NCBI GenBank assembly: GCA_905183005.1
Contig: CAJJDO010000136.1
Span: 90,582-154,581 of the forward strand
From: Paramecium pentaurelia
Lineage: Eukaryota; Ciliophora; Oligohymenophorea; Peniculida; Parameciidae
Length of the DNA: 64,000 nucleotides
Direction: 5' to 3'
The notes under the pieces were generated by a model that was given only the letters and a program-made list of their open reading frames with translations, had not been told where the DNA came from and ran no database searches. The stretch's first letter is position 1, and each line of letters starts with the position of its first letter. Position numbers and translations under genes: made by a program. Shown here one piece after another: positions 37,401 to 50,703 of this stretch.

Positions 37401-40400
37401 CACTAATTAAATATTTTCCATCATATATGAAACATAAACATTTGGTCAATTCTCCTGTGAATAATGAATGCAATAATTATTTTGTCTCAAAATGCCAAAA
37501 TTTAATAGTCAAATCATCACTAGATGTAGCAAATATATTTATTTTGGAGAAGAGGCAATAGTTCTAACTTTCGAATTATCATCTTTAAAAATAGAATTAG
37601 TTTAGTTAGAAAGGAAGTTCCATATTTTTATTTCATCACTATTATAGAATGCAACTTATAGACTATCGCAAGAAAAGCAGATATCTGGAGATAATTAATA
37701 ATTATAGTTTCCTACTTCATTAATTGATTCTTTTAATGTATATATTGAATTTTTGAAAAAATCCCATATTATTATTAATTGATCTGTTTAGGATGTCATA
37801 GCCAAATATTTATCATCAAAAGAAAATATCATGCAAGAAATCTTGTAACCAAATCGTTCTTCATGTTTTAGAGAAAATTTCACCCCTTCATAGGTCCAAA
37901 TTTGTAATTGTTAATCTTTATTAAAACTAGCGAAAAGAGATGATTAATGAGAGAAAACACATTATTCAAAATTATTCTTACTACTCTCGAATTCAACTTA
38001 TTAGTCATTATCTAGTTTAATAACATAATAAGTTGTTCCAGTATAATTGTAATTAATCACAAATAATTAATCATTTTATGAAATAGAGACTTTCATACCA
38101 TTATCATCGAAGGAGTTAAATTAGAGTTGATCTAACTTTATTATTACTACTTCTTTATATTCTCTATTTGTTTGAATAGCCATTCTATCATAATTAGAGG
38201 ATATTGTTATATTTTAAGTGTAGGAAATTTAAAAGAAATTAATAAGTTGAAATTTTTCTACTGACCAAAGTTTAACACCTTTATCATAATTTCCACTTAA
38301 TAGTTTTTTTCCTTATTCAATGAATCTAAGTACATTGACCAGTGAATCATTTTCCAAAGAAGTTATTGGAGTGTTTGTTTATAATGACCATAGTGATATT
38401 TATTCTTCAGAACTTGTAGCTATTAAATTTTCATCTGGTGAGAAATCTATACAAGTACAATTAATTATTTAATAATATTCTTCTTATTCTGATATGTTGC
38501 TACTATTTTAAATTAAAATTACATCTTCAAGATTTTCTATTGATTTCTAATTATCTGTAGTGAAATATATATTATCTATATGATATTTAGAAGAAGTGCG
38601 TAGTAAATAAGGTTAATTTATATTTTCGATATTCCAAACAGACAAATTTTCAGACTTTGATTCATTAGATACACAAACAGGAAATTCAGATGTTTAATTG
38701 ATTGCTAAATACGTAATTGGAAAAGAAATTTCTATTATAGCTTCTACTTTTTATTCTATGACATCCCAAAGTGTAACTTTTTTGTCATCACTAACAGATG
38801 CCAACATTTAGCCATTCTTAAAAAATGAAATAAACTTTATCTTACTGTCAGAACTTTTTAGAATGAATCCATCTTTTTCATTGAAATTAGTTTTTATTAA
38901 ATTGATATCCCAAAATTATATTAATCCTCTCTCATCAACAGCTAATAATTCTTTTTCATTTTATGACAATTGCATTTTTATGATTTTTTCTTATTTATTT
39001 ATTACACAATTTGATTTTATGATTTTTTTTAGATCACTTATCAACCAAGACTCAATTCTATTTGTATCACTACCTACAAATAAAAGTTAATCATCATCTG
39101 AGAATACTAAAAATTTTGGTAAACCAGAAATATCACTAATTTCTCCTTCTTGTTAAAATGTTGCATCATCCCAAAATTTTTTAACTTTTTGTGAATCTGC
39201 ACTTGCTATCAATTTACCATTATTTGAATATTATATTACAACAACACTGCCTTTATGTCCTTATAATAAAGGTTTCTCAGAACATATCATATTTGTCCAT
39301 TTAGCCTCTTCCAAATTAGCTTGATCAAATAGGCAAGAATCAATAATTACTTCATTAAAAATAGATTTTTTTAATTTGCTTTTATAAAAAGATAATCCTT
39401 TAAAAGTTGTCTTTTCTATATGTATACCTGAAAAATCTTACTCTCCTAGATACACTTACAAATAACTTAATAAACAAAAACTATTTGAAGAAGCTACTTT
39501 AAATGTTTTCTTTGCAGATAATTTAGCAATAGAAATTAATTTAAGGTTATTTTCATTCTTAAGTTTTAGGTTTTCTTTTAATATTCTCAAAGACCCAAAG
39601 TAATTTTCTAAAGATATATTAAATTCTTTCTTATTAAATACTGATTTTTCTAAATAACTTACACTTTTTTGAGTAAGTTAATTGTCAATGAATTAAAGTT
39701 TATCAATTAAATTATTTATATGTTTGGCTACATAAAATTCTTATAAAGATTTATGATTAAATGTATAGCTTTTCCCTTTCACATTAATTAATGCAGAACT
39801 TCTAACAAGTTTCCTATAGTCATCTTCCAAATCATCAAAATATTGTATTTTCCAATCATCTTCATTATTTTAGTCAAAATAATCATTTTTTAATTTTAAC
39901 CTACCTTTTTGTTCATAATTAACTTATGTTGTTTAATTCTATAGCTAATGATTCTGAAAATTATAATAAATCTATCGTAAAACTATCTACATTTTCAACT
40001 TTTCCCAATTATCTAAGTTTCTATAATTATTATTCATGATAACATTCTATAAAGTTTTAATAGAATTCATAAATTGTAAATATCTTCATTTTCAAAGCAG
40101 CAATCACAATTTTCAAATCATCTTCACTTATATTTATTATTTAATTTTTTATCAAAGATATATCAGTTATTGAATACTTTTCAAAAAAGTGTTAACTTTC
40201 TAATTTTTCAAGAATAATTTATAAACTTTTTAAATCTTATTGATTCTCATAGTCTTGTTAAATTTCACTTTACTTATATGTATTTTCCTCTATAATTATT
40301 TGTACTTTTTTTTACTCTAAATATATAAATTTTGATAATTTCATTTTTGATAGATTTTCCTTACTTTTTAGTATTAAGAAATTCTTCTGAAACATTTCCT

Positions 40401-43400
40401 TAATTTCTTGAGATCCTTTATACTTTTAAGAAAGGTTTGGAAGAGTTTAAACTACGATTTCAAGCATAAATGGAGTCTATAAGAAATGTTAAATTTTTAG
40501 ATTTTAAATAGTTTTATTAAATAACCCTGCACTCCATAAATCTTTAAGCTCTTTTTTTAAGATAATTAACTAATCTTCTTAAACATATTGGAATGCAGGT
40601 TATTTTTATATAATTTCCAAAATATTCTCAATTTATTCATCAGTTAGTAACATAGTAGAATTCTCATTAATTCCATCTTCATCATCAACTTAATCTAAAA
40701 TATTATTCCAAATCTCTAAAAATTCTTTAACATCTAAATTCTATTGTTTAATTTACTTAACAAAATCATATGATGATTTAATTCTTATTTTAATACTCAA
40801 TTTAACGTAATGTTTAAGGTAATTCTCACTTTGTTGTTTATCAAAATTCATGATTTCGACTTCTTTTAATGTCTAAAGGCTTTCACCATAAAACCATGTT
40901 TAATATCCTAAACTTGTTAATATTTCTTTACGAGTTGTTATTATAAATTTTACTTTTTTTATTTAATCAACTTAATTACGATCTTAGATTAATCTATTTG
41001 TTAATATTAAATTGGATTATATACAATCTTGCTTCATTTCATCGTAACTATCAAGAATCAACACTAATTTAATCTTATTACTCGAAATTGCTTCTTTAAA
41101 ATCTTTTAATTGCAACTTATCAAACCCATAATTTTCAGATTCAAGTGTTTGGTCCAATAGATTAAACTTTGGGTTTTTTAATTATGGTAATGATTTATAT
41201 ATTGGAATCCAATCCTTTTCGTCTAATTTTTGTTTCCACAGATAAGCTTCAATTTTTCTAGCTGCTCAACTTTTACCCGAACCAGCTTGACCTTTTATCA
41301 ACATTACACATTTTTATTATTCATCATAGATAAATTAATTCACTCCCTTCTATTTTGTTTTATCTAATCTCTTCAACAAGCAACTCAGAAAATTTTTAAC
41401 CTAAAAGAGTGTTTTAGACTTACCCTGTAACTGGATTGATTCCTATGTTTTTAGTGGGATGTATACAGAATCAACCTCCAAAAGATAAGCTTAAGATAAT
41501 ACCTTTTCTTTTCTTATTAAAAGCAACTCATCATATTTTTTTCCTCTTAATTTTCTCACATCATTTCCAATCTCATTTATTGATTCCTAGAGATCATCTA
41601 TTTTCTTTTTTATTTATTTTATATTTTTTTAAAGTTCTTTTAAAAAGATTAAAGTAATATCCAATTGCTAAGACATTTCAGAAATATTATCTAGAAATTC
41701 TTCAAACTCCTCATATTGGTTTGTTAATTATTTTGACAATTCATCTCGCTTAGATTGATTGCCTTCAAAACGAATTGCTTATTCAATATCATCCAATTCC
41801 TTCAATTTTTAATTCATCTCTTCTTTCATACTTGAAGAAAAAGTTTTAAGATCATGAGAGAATAGTAATTTTTAGATTTCTATCACCTCTTTATTTTTTA
41901 GAAAAGCTCTAACACTTTCATCCTTTTCTATCATCCATATTCGTTTTATATATTCTTGACAAAGCAATAATAATTCTTTTTCAGGGACTTAGGATTAAAT
42001 TTTTATTAAATGAAAGAGGAAACATTAACGGACTATATAATCTTTACTTAAATCATAGATTTTTCTTTCCACTATCATTTCCTATTCTAAATTATCTAAT
42101 AATTCTTAGTAGTCTTTATCTATTTAAACTGCTTTTTCTGAAGTTATCTAATTATAACAAAAGATAGTGGCAAAATCTTTTAAAGTAAAGTTTATTATAT
42201 TTTTTATTTAAGTTCCTGAATTTTACTATTTATCCAAATTATTCTATATAAATTAATTTAATAATTAATCTAATTATAATTAAATAATTAATTCTTTGAT
42301 TATTGATTTAACATTATCTAAGAAATATTTTTGAAAATGATCTTCAGTAAAAAACTCAAAACCCATACAATTTTAATGAACATACTTCGATAATTATTAC
42401 ATATTATCAATGATTCTGTTAATATTCATTATTTAGTTATTCAATTCATTTATATTTTCCGAAATCAGTATTAAATACTCATTCTACTCAATGTTTTCTG
42501 CCTAAATTTGATCTTATGTATTCTTAAATTGAATATTATTTAATATTTAATTTTAATCATATTATTGGTATAACTCCAATATTTCTTTTTTGCATTATTC
42601 AATATCTTAATATGAGGACAAATTTAATTTAAAAAATGAATTATAGAGTTAAGTTTATAGAATTAATGCTGAAATTACTAAGCTATTCTATTAAGAAGCA
42701 AAATTAGCTATAATTCTATCTCTTAATTTTACAAATTACTTAAGTATTGTGTCAATACAACTTTTATTTTTTAGATCCTAGTACATTAATACTTCAATAT
42801 CTGTTTTTTGTTCCAAAATCAATGCACTTATTGATATTTCTTATTATTGGTTATTGTCTTATTATTTAAGCTCTTTATTTTATTTAGTTTCTAAAGTAGA
42901 TTTGAGATTGAACTCCAATTTCGAAAAAATATAAGCTTTCTACATATTCTAACCTTTTAAAATTTTCATCATTTTTATATAGTTTTATATTTTCAGGTCA
43001 AATTTTAATATATCTTCAAGAGTTTGAAATTTCTATTGAATAAGAAATTCCTTAAATTCTTTATGGTATTCATTATTAATAAACTGTATTTTAATCCTTT
43101 CAATGATTTCAATGATATCAACTAAGAATTCACTTATTTTTTAATCTTATTATTCATTATTTGTTATGAATGTTAGCTTATTGTTAAGCCTCCAAAAGTT
43201 CTATAATAATTATTATTAAATATTAAGTTCTTATAAAAACTTTTCTATTTAAATCTAAGCATCCCGAACAAATAAATTTCAATCATTCTCTTGATTTTAT
43301 TTTGATTATTCTTTGGATTCTGATTTTTCAAATTTAGAAAATTTGAATTGAAATCCTCTTAGTTTTGTAATTTGATCTAAAATTAAATTGTATTTATTTG

Positions 43401-45141
43401 GAAAATTTAATTTGATCCACTCATTATAAATATTTTCTAACTAATTTTATTAAACTCCTAATTTATTTTAATCTTTTTAATTCTAATTTTGCTTATCTTT
43501 TTGATTTAATTTTCATACAATTTAACTTATTCTTAGCAGATTTCTATTCTCTTTTTCTCAACAATCATAGTAAAATCAACTTCATGAAGCAAATATGAAA
43601 GTTTGGATAGGCTAAACTCTAATTATTGAACTTCTCCTTCTTTATTTAAAACTAGATCATAATTATAACCGTTATTTTTTGTTTAAACATCTTAAGAAGG
43701 TAATTGGAATGATTCAACTTAGCTTTCAATATATTATTCTAAGATTTTGTCTTTAATAACTTATAACAATTATTTTAACCATTAAAGTTTTTTCACTTAT
43801 TCATCAACACCAAATAATTCAAATCTTGGTGGTAGGTTGTTTTTTTCTTCTTTTTTTTTTAGTTTTTAAAATGTAAAATCTACATAAAATTGAAAGAAAT
43901 TTAGAAAATTTTTGGTTTATAATAACATTTTAAAAAAATTTCATCCTTTCCAAACCTAATCCATTTAAAATTTGTTCCGTTTCATAATCAATAGACTTAA
44001 AGGAGCAACTATTATTTAGTTTCCCAAGATATTTATCATAAGGCAATATCTAAATAATATTTTGCTTAATTAATTAATTCCATAATTATTTTTATTTCAT
44101 ATCATCTTAATTTTTTAAAAAGATCGTTTTTGATATAATTTACCTATATGAAATCAAATCTGAGATAGCATTTATCCAACAAAAGTGAACTATCCAATTA
44201 TCTGAATTCTGCACATATTATTAATATCCTAACTAAAGATTTGCAATTTATTTATTTACTAAATTCTATTCTTGAATATTTTTTATAATGCTCCATTTTA
44301 AGAGAAAAAAGAAATAATATATTTGATATGTTTGAATAGGATAAGAAAATTGGTTGTATTTTTCAATCAGCAAATATTTTGCAAAATCAAATAATGCATT
44401 TGTAAAATCTTCACTTATTGAAAGTGATAATAAAGAAGAGAATGCAGAGGATTCAATCGATATTAATTTATCCTATTATTCCTTAGAGTTTGTCCTACTA
44501 TTTATCAAGACTATTTTAATCAGAGTTATCTAAAAATCGAGTCCACTTGTCCAAAAATTTTAGTAGACTTCAAGATCTTGCTTGATAATATCAATCATAG
44601 ATAATAATTCATCATGTACTTCAACCAATAGTACGCGCTATTCATCTTTTAGCTAATAAGTATAAATTATCATTAATAAATCATTAGAAACTTCCAAAAC
44701 ATAATAACAAAGACAACTTGATCCTCTTAAATAAACTGATATAAATGAAATAAGCTATCTAAATTAGTTTAATGCTAAATCATAGAGCATTAAAATTAAA
44801 TTGTCATTTTTACAAATTTCACAAATCCAATATCGATTATAAAAAAACCATTATAATGACATCATTATTTCATTCCTAGAAAAATTGTCTAAAAGTTAAT
44901 CACATTTATCAACAATCAATTGACTATTTAATTTCATTGTTTATAAGTAATTCATAGGAATTGTGTTTTACATTTGACTTTTTATCTTTGCTTTTGATCC
45001 TACGCATCCTCCTCCTCGAAGGAATAGGGTTGGAGTTGACTTAATTATATCATCAACTTTATCAAATTACAATTCAAGAGTATTTAAGCATCTCTTTTTA
45101 AAATCAATATTAGAGGATAACTAGCATTTAAATGATTTCAT
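34498..45141 (-). pseudogene. Giant STAND/NACHT NTPase with WD40 repeats, disrupted
   Basis: A signal-transduction ATPase of NLR-like layout, about 3500 codons. In order on the minus strand: a conserved N-terminal region from ATG 45141 with a Gly-rich LFLRGGGCVGSK motif; long coiled-coil and helical stretches; an NTPase with P-loop GQAGSGKS (41279-41302) and Walker B LVLILDSYDEM (about 41036-41070); a helical NACHT-associated part; a pentapeptide-like segment (LFDQANLEEAKW, about 39300); and many WD40-like blades down to about 34.6 kb. Disruptions: in-frame TGA at 43279-43281, TGA directly after the P-loop at 41276-41278, TGA at 39913-39915 after a small deletion, an 8-nt deletion near 43.9 kb relative to the paralog at 56.6 kb, and frame slips near 37.54, 37.24 and 35.35 kb. 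Some could be sequence errors, but two nonsense codons sit in otherwise clean frame. Blade sequences between slips remain well conserved. Confidence 0.7.
41276..41302 (-). other. Walker A motif followed by a TGA codon
   Basis: The minus strand reads GQAGSGKS and then TGA, followed in the same frame by AARKIEAYLWK, which is clearly the continuation of the domain. A single T-for-A change from AGA (Arg) would explain the stop; a conserved Arg at this place would be normal. Confidence 0.8.
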
Positions 45142-45532
45142 ACTTTAGTTCTTGTTATTGAATACAATAGTCTAAAAATCATATTAAATTTCTTTTTAAT
45201 ATAAAGCTGCTGAAATGATTTTTATTTCTTTAAAAAGTAAAAAATAAACTAACAAGATTTGTAACTGCTAAAATACATCATATATAAATTAAATGAAGAA
45301 TTTATAAACATCAAGCCAATATTTCATAGAAATGTAAGAACATTCATTAAAACATTTAGATTAGATTTAGTTATTTATTAAACAAATAATTTTGATAGTA
45401 AAAAATAACAAATAAATCTCACATGTATTTCAATAATGCAAAAAGTTGTGTATAAAAAAAATTTAAGTATAAATTTTGATATTGATATTGATATCAATAG
45501 TATTTTTATTATTATATAGAATAAAATGCGAA
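45142..45532. other. Divergent promoter region of STAND and small gene
   Basis: About 390 AT-rich bases between the minus-strand STAND start and the plus-strand small gene. It includes a short tandem run of TTGATA/TATTGA units near 45476-45500. Related flank occurs in inverted orientation at 53.2-53.8 kb and 54.65-55.3 kb. Confidence 0.5.
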
Positions 45533-45940
45533 ATGCAAGAATTATATTTTACTCCCTATTCAAACCAATTAAAACTTAATTTAAATATGCTCAGGCATTT
45601 TGTATTTTATGATTAGTTGGGATTTGACGTTGAATTTATTAAGGCTTATTTTCTGAATTACTTTAAGTATAATATCATTAAAGGCAGCCAAGGTAAATTT
45701 AAAACCTTTCTTAATTATGAAATTTTATTTTCTCTTTAAAAATTAAGCTTTTTTATAAAAATTAAGAAGTTAATTTTTTATTTCATTTAAATTGAATACA
45801 TTTTCACTTTGGATAAACTTTTAATTTTTACTACTTGCAGTTAAATCTGCTTAGTTGAAAATTAATCACTTATACTTTATATGAGTATATTATTTTATTT
45901 ATACTAAAACTCTAGTTTAGTTCTCTAAGTTATTATTTGA
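45533..45940 (+). CDS. Small protein encoded divergently from the STAND gene
   Basis: A 135-aa frame. The first 60 residues look genuinely protein-like (MQELYFTPYSNQLKLNLNML, then FYDQLGFDVEFIKAYFLNYF and YNIIKGSQGKF), and the segment GFDVEFI(K/Q)AY...NYFKYNIIKG(S/N) is also conserved in the inverted flank at about 53.38-53.46 kb, where DNA differences leave the protein nearly unchanged. The C-terminal half is very hydrophobic and may instead follow an intron beginning at GTAAATTTAAAACC (about 45691). No family is recognised. Conservation beside each STAND copy suggests that the two are duplicated, and possibly used, together. Confidence 0.45.
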
Positions 45941-46018
45941 AAGCTTAATAGCTTTTTTTAATTTATATTTATGGCATCTTATTAATATTATTAATATCAA
46001 TCTTTTTATTAGGATTAT

Positions 46019-46019
46019 N
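46019..46019. other. Single-n contig junction
   Basis: An isolated unknown base; the sequence steps back to a position equal to 44880 across it. Confidence 0.95.
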
Positions 46020-46281
46020 AAAAATTGTCTAAAAGTTAATCACATTTATCAACAATCAATTGACTATTTAATTTCATTGTTTATAAGTAATTCATAGGAA
46101 TTGTGTTTTACATTTGACTTTTTATCTTTGCTTTTGATCCTACGCATCCTCCTCCTCGAAGGAATAGGGTTGGAGTTGACTTAATTATATCATCAACTTT
46201 ATCAAATTACAATTCAAGAGTATTTAAGCATCTCTTTTTAAAATCAATATTAGAGGATAACTAGCATTTAAATGATTTCAT
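46020..46281 (-). CDS. STAND gene N-terminus (overlap copy)
   Basis: The first 87 codons of the STAND gene from ATG 46281, repeated through the contig overlap and cut at the junction. It includes the LFLRGGGCVGSK motif and shows no changes relative to 44880-45141. Confidence 0.7.
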
Positions 46282-46672
46282 ACTTTAGTTCTTGTTATTG
46301 AATACAATAGTCTAAAAATCATATTAAATTTCTTTTTAATATAAAGCTGCTGAAATGATTTTTATTTCTTTAAAAAGTAAAAAATAAACTAACAAGATTT
46401 GTAACTGCTAAAATACATCATATATAAATTAAATGAAGAATTTATAAACATCAAGCCAATATTTCATAGAAATGTAAGAACATTCATTAAAACATTTAGA
46501 TTAGATTTAGTTATTTATTAAACAAATAATTTTGATAGTAAAAAATAACAAATAAATCTCACATGTATTTCAATAATGCAAAAAGTTGTGTATAAAAAAA
46601 ATTTAAGTATAAATTTTGATATTGATATTGATATCAATAGTATTTTTATTATTATATAGAATAAAATGCGAA

Positions 46673-47080
46673 ATGCAAGAATTATATTTTACTCCCTATT
46701 CAAACCAATTAAAACTTAATTTAAATATGCTCAGGCATTTTGTATTTTATGATTAGTTGGGATTTGACGTTGAATTTATTAAGGCTTATTTTCTGAATTA
46801 CTTTAAGTATAATATCATTAAAGGCAGCCAAGGTAAATTTAAAACCTTTCTTAATTATGAAATTTTATTTTCTCTTTAAAAATTAAGCTTTTTTATAAAA
46901 ATTAAGAAGTTAATTTTTTATTTCATTTAAATTGAATACATTTTCACTTTGGATAAACTTTTAATTTTTACTACTTGCAGTTAAATCTGCTTAGTTGAAA
47001 ATTAATCACTTATACTTTATATGAGTATATTATTTTATTTATACTAAAACTCTAGTTTAGTTCTCTAAGTTATTATTTGA
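46673..47080 (+). CDS. Small divergent protein (overlap copy)
   Basis: The same 135-codon frame as 45533-45940, repeated by the overlap. Sequence continues past it here, so this block shows what lies to the right of the STAND flank. Confidence 0.42.
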
Positions 47081-47304
47081 AAGCTTAATAGCTTTTTTTA
47101 ATTTATATTTATGGCATCTTATTAATATTATTAATATCAATCTTTTTATTAGGATTATAACAAATGAAAAAAAAAAATCTATTATTTTTGCATTTATAAT
47201 TAATTAATTACATTTGAAAATAATTAAAATTTATTTAAAGGCTACAAATGTAAAATTAATTCTTAGTTGAATTTGCCACCAAATCCAATACAATAATTCA
47301 ATCA

Positions 47305-47487
47305 ATGGCGAATTTACATCATTAAGCAAAAAATATCAATGATTAACTCATTCAAACAGTCCTATCTGATGCAACACATTGGATGGTTGAGACTATTAAC
47401 ACTTTATAATTTACAATTGAGCAATTTAATTAAAAGTTTTTAAGAAATGAGGGAATAATCTAAAATGAAATGAATTAATTGAAATTA
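47305..47487 (+). CDS. Unknown protein, N-terminal 61 codons
   Basis: A ciliate-code frame starting at ATG 47305 (MANLHHQAKNINDQLIQTVL at its start) and still open at the 'n' at 47488. It is predicted helical, with the Gln spread typical of ciliate genes. The rest is not in this window, because the next block restarts inside VPS8. No family can be given from 61 residues. Confidence 0.5.
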
Positions 47488-47488
47488 N
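47488..47488. other. Single-n contig junction
   Basis: An isolated unknown base. The sequence on the right equals 16891 onward inside VPS8, which does not overlap the left side, so this join is not a simple end overlap. Confidence 0.95.
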
Positions 47489-49779
47489 CAATTTAAACAT
47501 TAGCTCCTACTTTAATTACTAGTATTACTAATACTAAAATGAATAGAGAATTGATATCAGCAGTTGTTTAATTTATTCTTCTTTGTTAAATACCATAGCA
47601 TTTAATGATAGTACGATAAGGTTGTGAGAAATAATAGATTTTAGAAGATTATTATAAAGTTTTAGAACATCATTTAAAGAAAATTACTTAATTACCAAAA
47701 GAGATATTTTTTGATTTGGCAAATAAATTCTCTCCTGAGTCTTTCTAGAAATTAGTAATTAATTTGGATTTAAATTCAATTGATATTGGATATACATATG
47801 ATGTATGTTTAAGTAAAGAAATATACACTCCATTACTGTATATATGTCCAAGAAAAGAGGAAGATTTTTTAACTCCTTTAAATAAAATGTTTGAGAAACA
47901 TAAATAGGAACTATATGAAAAATGTTTATGGTTTATAGAAATTACATAAAAATAAATTCTATTTCCAAATGATCAGATTCCATTAGAAATATGGAAGAAA
48001 GCTGTAAGATAATAGATGTTATGGTTAATGGAAGTATTGGATGTGTTGTAAAGTGAGAAATTGTTTCAAATCTTGACAACTTATCTTAAATAACCTTGCT
48101 TAGGTGCATTACATCATGAATCTGTGTATTCATATTTTAATATAACTTAAGAAAATTTATTGGCAACAAAGATATTTGAATAAGTAAGTAGTATTAAATA
48201 ATAATATTTACTATAATATCTATTATTTATTAGTAAAATAATTGATTAGATTAAAGTTAAAGAATCAGAAAAATTACTATTATAGATATTTGAAATCAAT
48301 AAATCTTATATTGATAATTATGTAGCAATGCCTGAAGATTTAGATTAAATCTTATAAATTATTTATTATTTAATGCCTCATACTGCATTAATTGAATAAG
48401 CATATGAAAGTTAATGTGTTGATTACATTGCTTATTACTTTTTATATTAAAATTAATACAACGAAGCAATTAAAATATTCTTTAATTATGAAGAATTCAA
48501 ACTTAGAGTTTACAAATGGTTAGAATATTAACCTTATGATCCACTTATGTTAGATCATCTTGATAAGCTACTTGAATTGGACCCTGAGAAATGTGCTAAA
48601 GTATTTCAAAGTTGGCCTATCGAAACTTTATAAAAACTTATTATTTATCAACCAAAAAGAGAATTATTACATGTATTCAAATATTTATCTATTGATCTTT
48701 CTTAATTTCTTTAATTGAAACTAATTGAATTGATTAGTATTCATGAACCAGAAAATACTATTTCATGGTTAAAGAATAGACAATATTAATTAGAAGATGT
48801 TGAATAAATATTTTAATAAACCAATAATATTGAAGGATTAGGATATATTTTAGAACAAAAAGGACTATATCAATAAGCAATAGATAATTATCTTTAAGTA
48901 TATATAGAGGAATCTAGAAATTACATTTTATCATTTAGAAATCAAGATAGAGTAACATAATTGTTTTAGAACCTAATGAGAGTTACTAAAATAGCTGTTT
49001 AATCAGCTGATACTAATTAAGAATTATATTTATATATAGCACACAATATCTTTAATCCGTTGATGCATTAAACTCATTGGTGTAAACTTAAGAGATCTTA
49101 TGTGTTCAATTAGTAATTTAGTTAGCTATTTATGCATTTATTTCGCTATTCTCCAACAGAATTAATCAAAATAATAGAAATAAATCATGAAACATTTAAT
49201 TAAGTTCACTTAAAAAGTAGTTTTATTACAGTTTTTAAGGAATTTGGATATGAAAAATAATTAGTAGAAAAGATATCTAAGATTATTAGAAATGATAATA
49301 TTAAATTGCTTAAGTTACTATATTCTTTAATGAACAAATCAAATTTATATGAAATTAATTGCATAGAGTGTTAACAATCATACACTTAAGATTAAGCAAT
49401 TCTTTTAAAATGCGGCCATACAATGCATCCATTTTGTTTGGAAAACAAGTATTGTCCAATATGTTAAAATATCTCAGCTTAATCAAGTATATCTAAGAAT
49501 ATAATTAATAGTGCTTGAAAGTATAGGAATAGAAGAATTAAAGAAATCTATCTTAAAATCTAAAGTGGATAATTAATAATTGTAATTATTGAAAAATGTT
49601 GATGATATAGATTTGGAAGATAATTTTATATAATCAACTACTTAAGATGATAAAGAAATAATAGAATTAAGATTATTAAATAAAATGGATATATATGATT
49701 AATTAACTGATTCTGCATTGCAATAGGTATTCAATTGTAATAATTGTAGTACAATTCTTTTTTAGATTAATATTTTTGA
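47489..49779 (+). CDS. VPS8: VPS8, 3' two-thirds (third copy)
   Basis: Begins inside the middle region of VPS8 at the junction and runs through the helical solenoid, RING finger, both introns (49487-49511 and 49727-49749) and the terminal TGA. It appears identical to the other copies and is truncated on the left only by the gap. Confidence 0.82.
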
Positions 49780-50150
49780 TAGTTGTCTGACTTTATACTT
49801 TATATAATTGTTTATAAATAAAAATGCAGTTATTTCATATATTTAACTTAGAAATTAATTTAAAAAAGTTCAAAATTCTACATAATGTTCTGTGACCATC
49901 AAGGAGAATAATCATTCTGTATATGTTGTCAATAACTTATTTGTGAATTATGTATATGTTGTACAAATTCAAAAAAAATAAATGTGCCAAAAATACATTT
50001 AAATGCACTTTGTTCAAGATGTGATTAAACTTAAGCTTAAATTAAATGTGAATAGTGTATGTTTCAATTCTGTTAAGAATGTTTTTAATCAGTTCATAAA
50101 ATAGGCAAATTTTCAACTCATATCAAAATTGAAATCAATTAAGATCTACA
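47489..50150. repeat. Further copy of 16891-19552 (VPS8 and TRIM start)
   Basis: Matches 16891 onward at an offset of 30598, with no differences seen up to about 50150. After that point substitutions and indels appear abruptly (for example 50159, 50182 and the A-run at 50263). The sharp change from identity to divergence suggests a chimera, gene conversion or a partial segmental duplication. Confidence 0.85.
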
Positions 50151-50703
50151 CTAATAAATTATCAAATAAATGTCTATAATTGCAGAACTTGAATAATACT
50201 GTTAAGAATAAATGACATCGATTTTATAATATTTTGATTAGATCTAAGTAGTATTAGATAGGAAAAAAAATAGTTTCTTGATGGTATATCAAATTATCGT
50301 AATTAATAAATAAAATAGCTTAAATAGAGAATAAATTTAATTGAAGCAGCTGTCAAAATTAATTCAGAATAATCTTTTGAAATCCCAGAGTGTCTAATTT
50401 ATTAAAAAGAAAGATATCTAGGTTTAATTTGAGAAACCTGGATTAGTTTTAGGCACAAATCCATTATACTTTGGAATATGGTCTTGGGAAATCAAATTAA
50501 AAATTATTGGAATAATTGAAGATTTGACAGCCAGTTTGGTTATTGGAGTAGCTAATAAATAAAGAAAGATTGTTGGAACTACATTGAATTATGGTTATTA
50601 AAGAGACTCCTTGATTATTAAGGTCTTGGTTGATATGGACAATAAGTTAATGACTATAACTTCGAAGATGCAACAAATGGAGAAAGATTCTATAAAGGTC
50701 TGA
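49885..50703 (+). pseudogene. TRIM-like variant with internal deletion
   Basis: Starts like the TRIM-like gene (B-boxes intact). It loses one A in the run at 50263, reads about 50 codons in another frame, then at about 50412 jumps over the equivalent of 27694-28199 (506 bases: end of coiled coil, linker and FN3). The 1-base and 506-base losses together equal 169 codons, so the SPRY frame is restored and stays open as far as IIKVLVDMDNKLMTITSKM. A further 1-base change then gives TGA at 50701. The result is an open frame of 272 aa with a B-box part and a partial SPRY. It is probably a decaying paralog, but a shortened functional product is conceivable. Confidence 0.65.

Larger units (their letters stand above)
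44880..46018. repeat. Direct duplicate of 46020-47158
   Basis: A 1139-base overlap at a constant offset of 1140, bounded by the 'n' at 46019. It covers the first about 87 codons of the STAND gene and its upstream flank. Confidence 0.9.

Noticed and set aside
37337..41657. Plus-strand ORFs at 37337-37561, 38863-39090 and 41436-41657
   Set aside because: Antisense to the STAND coding frame.
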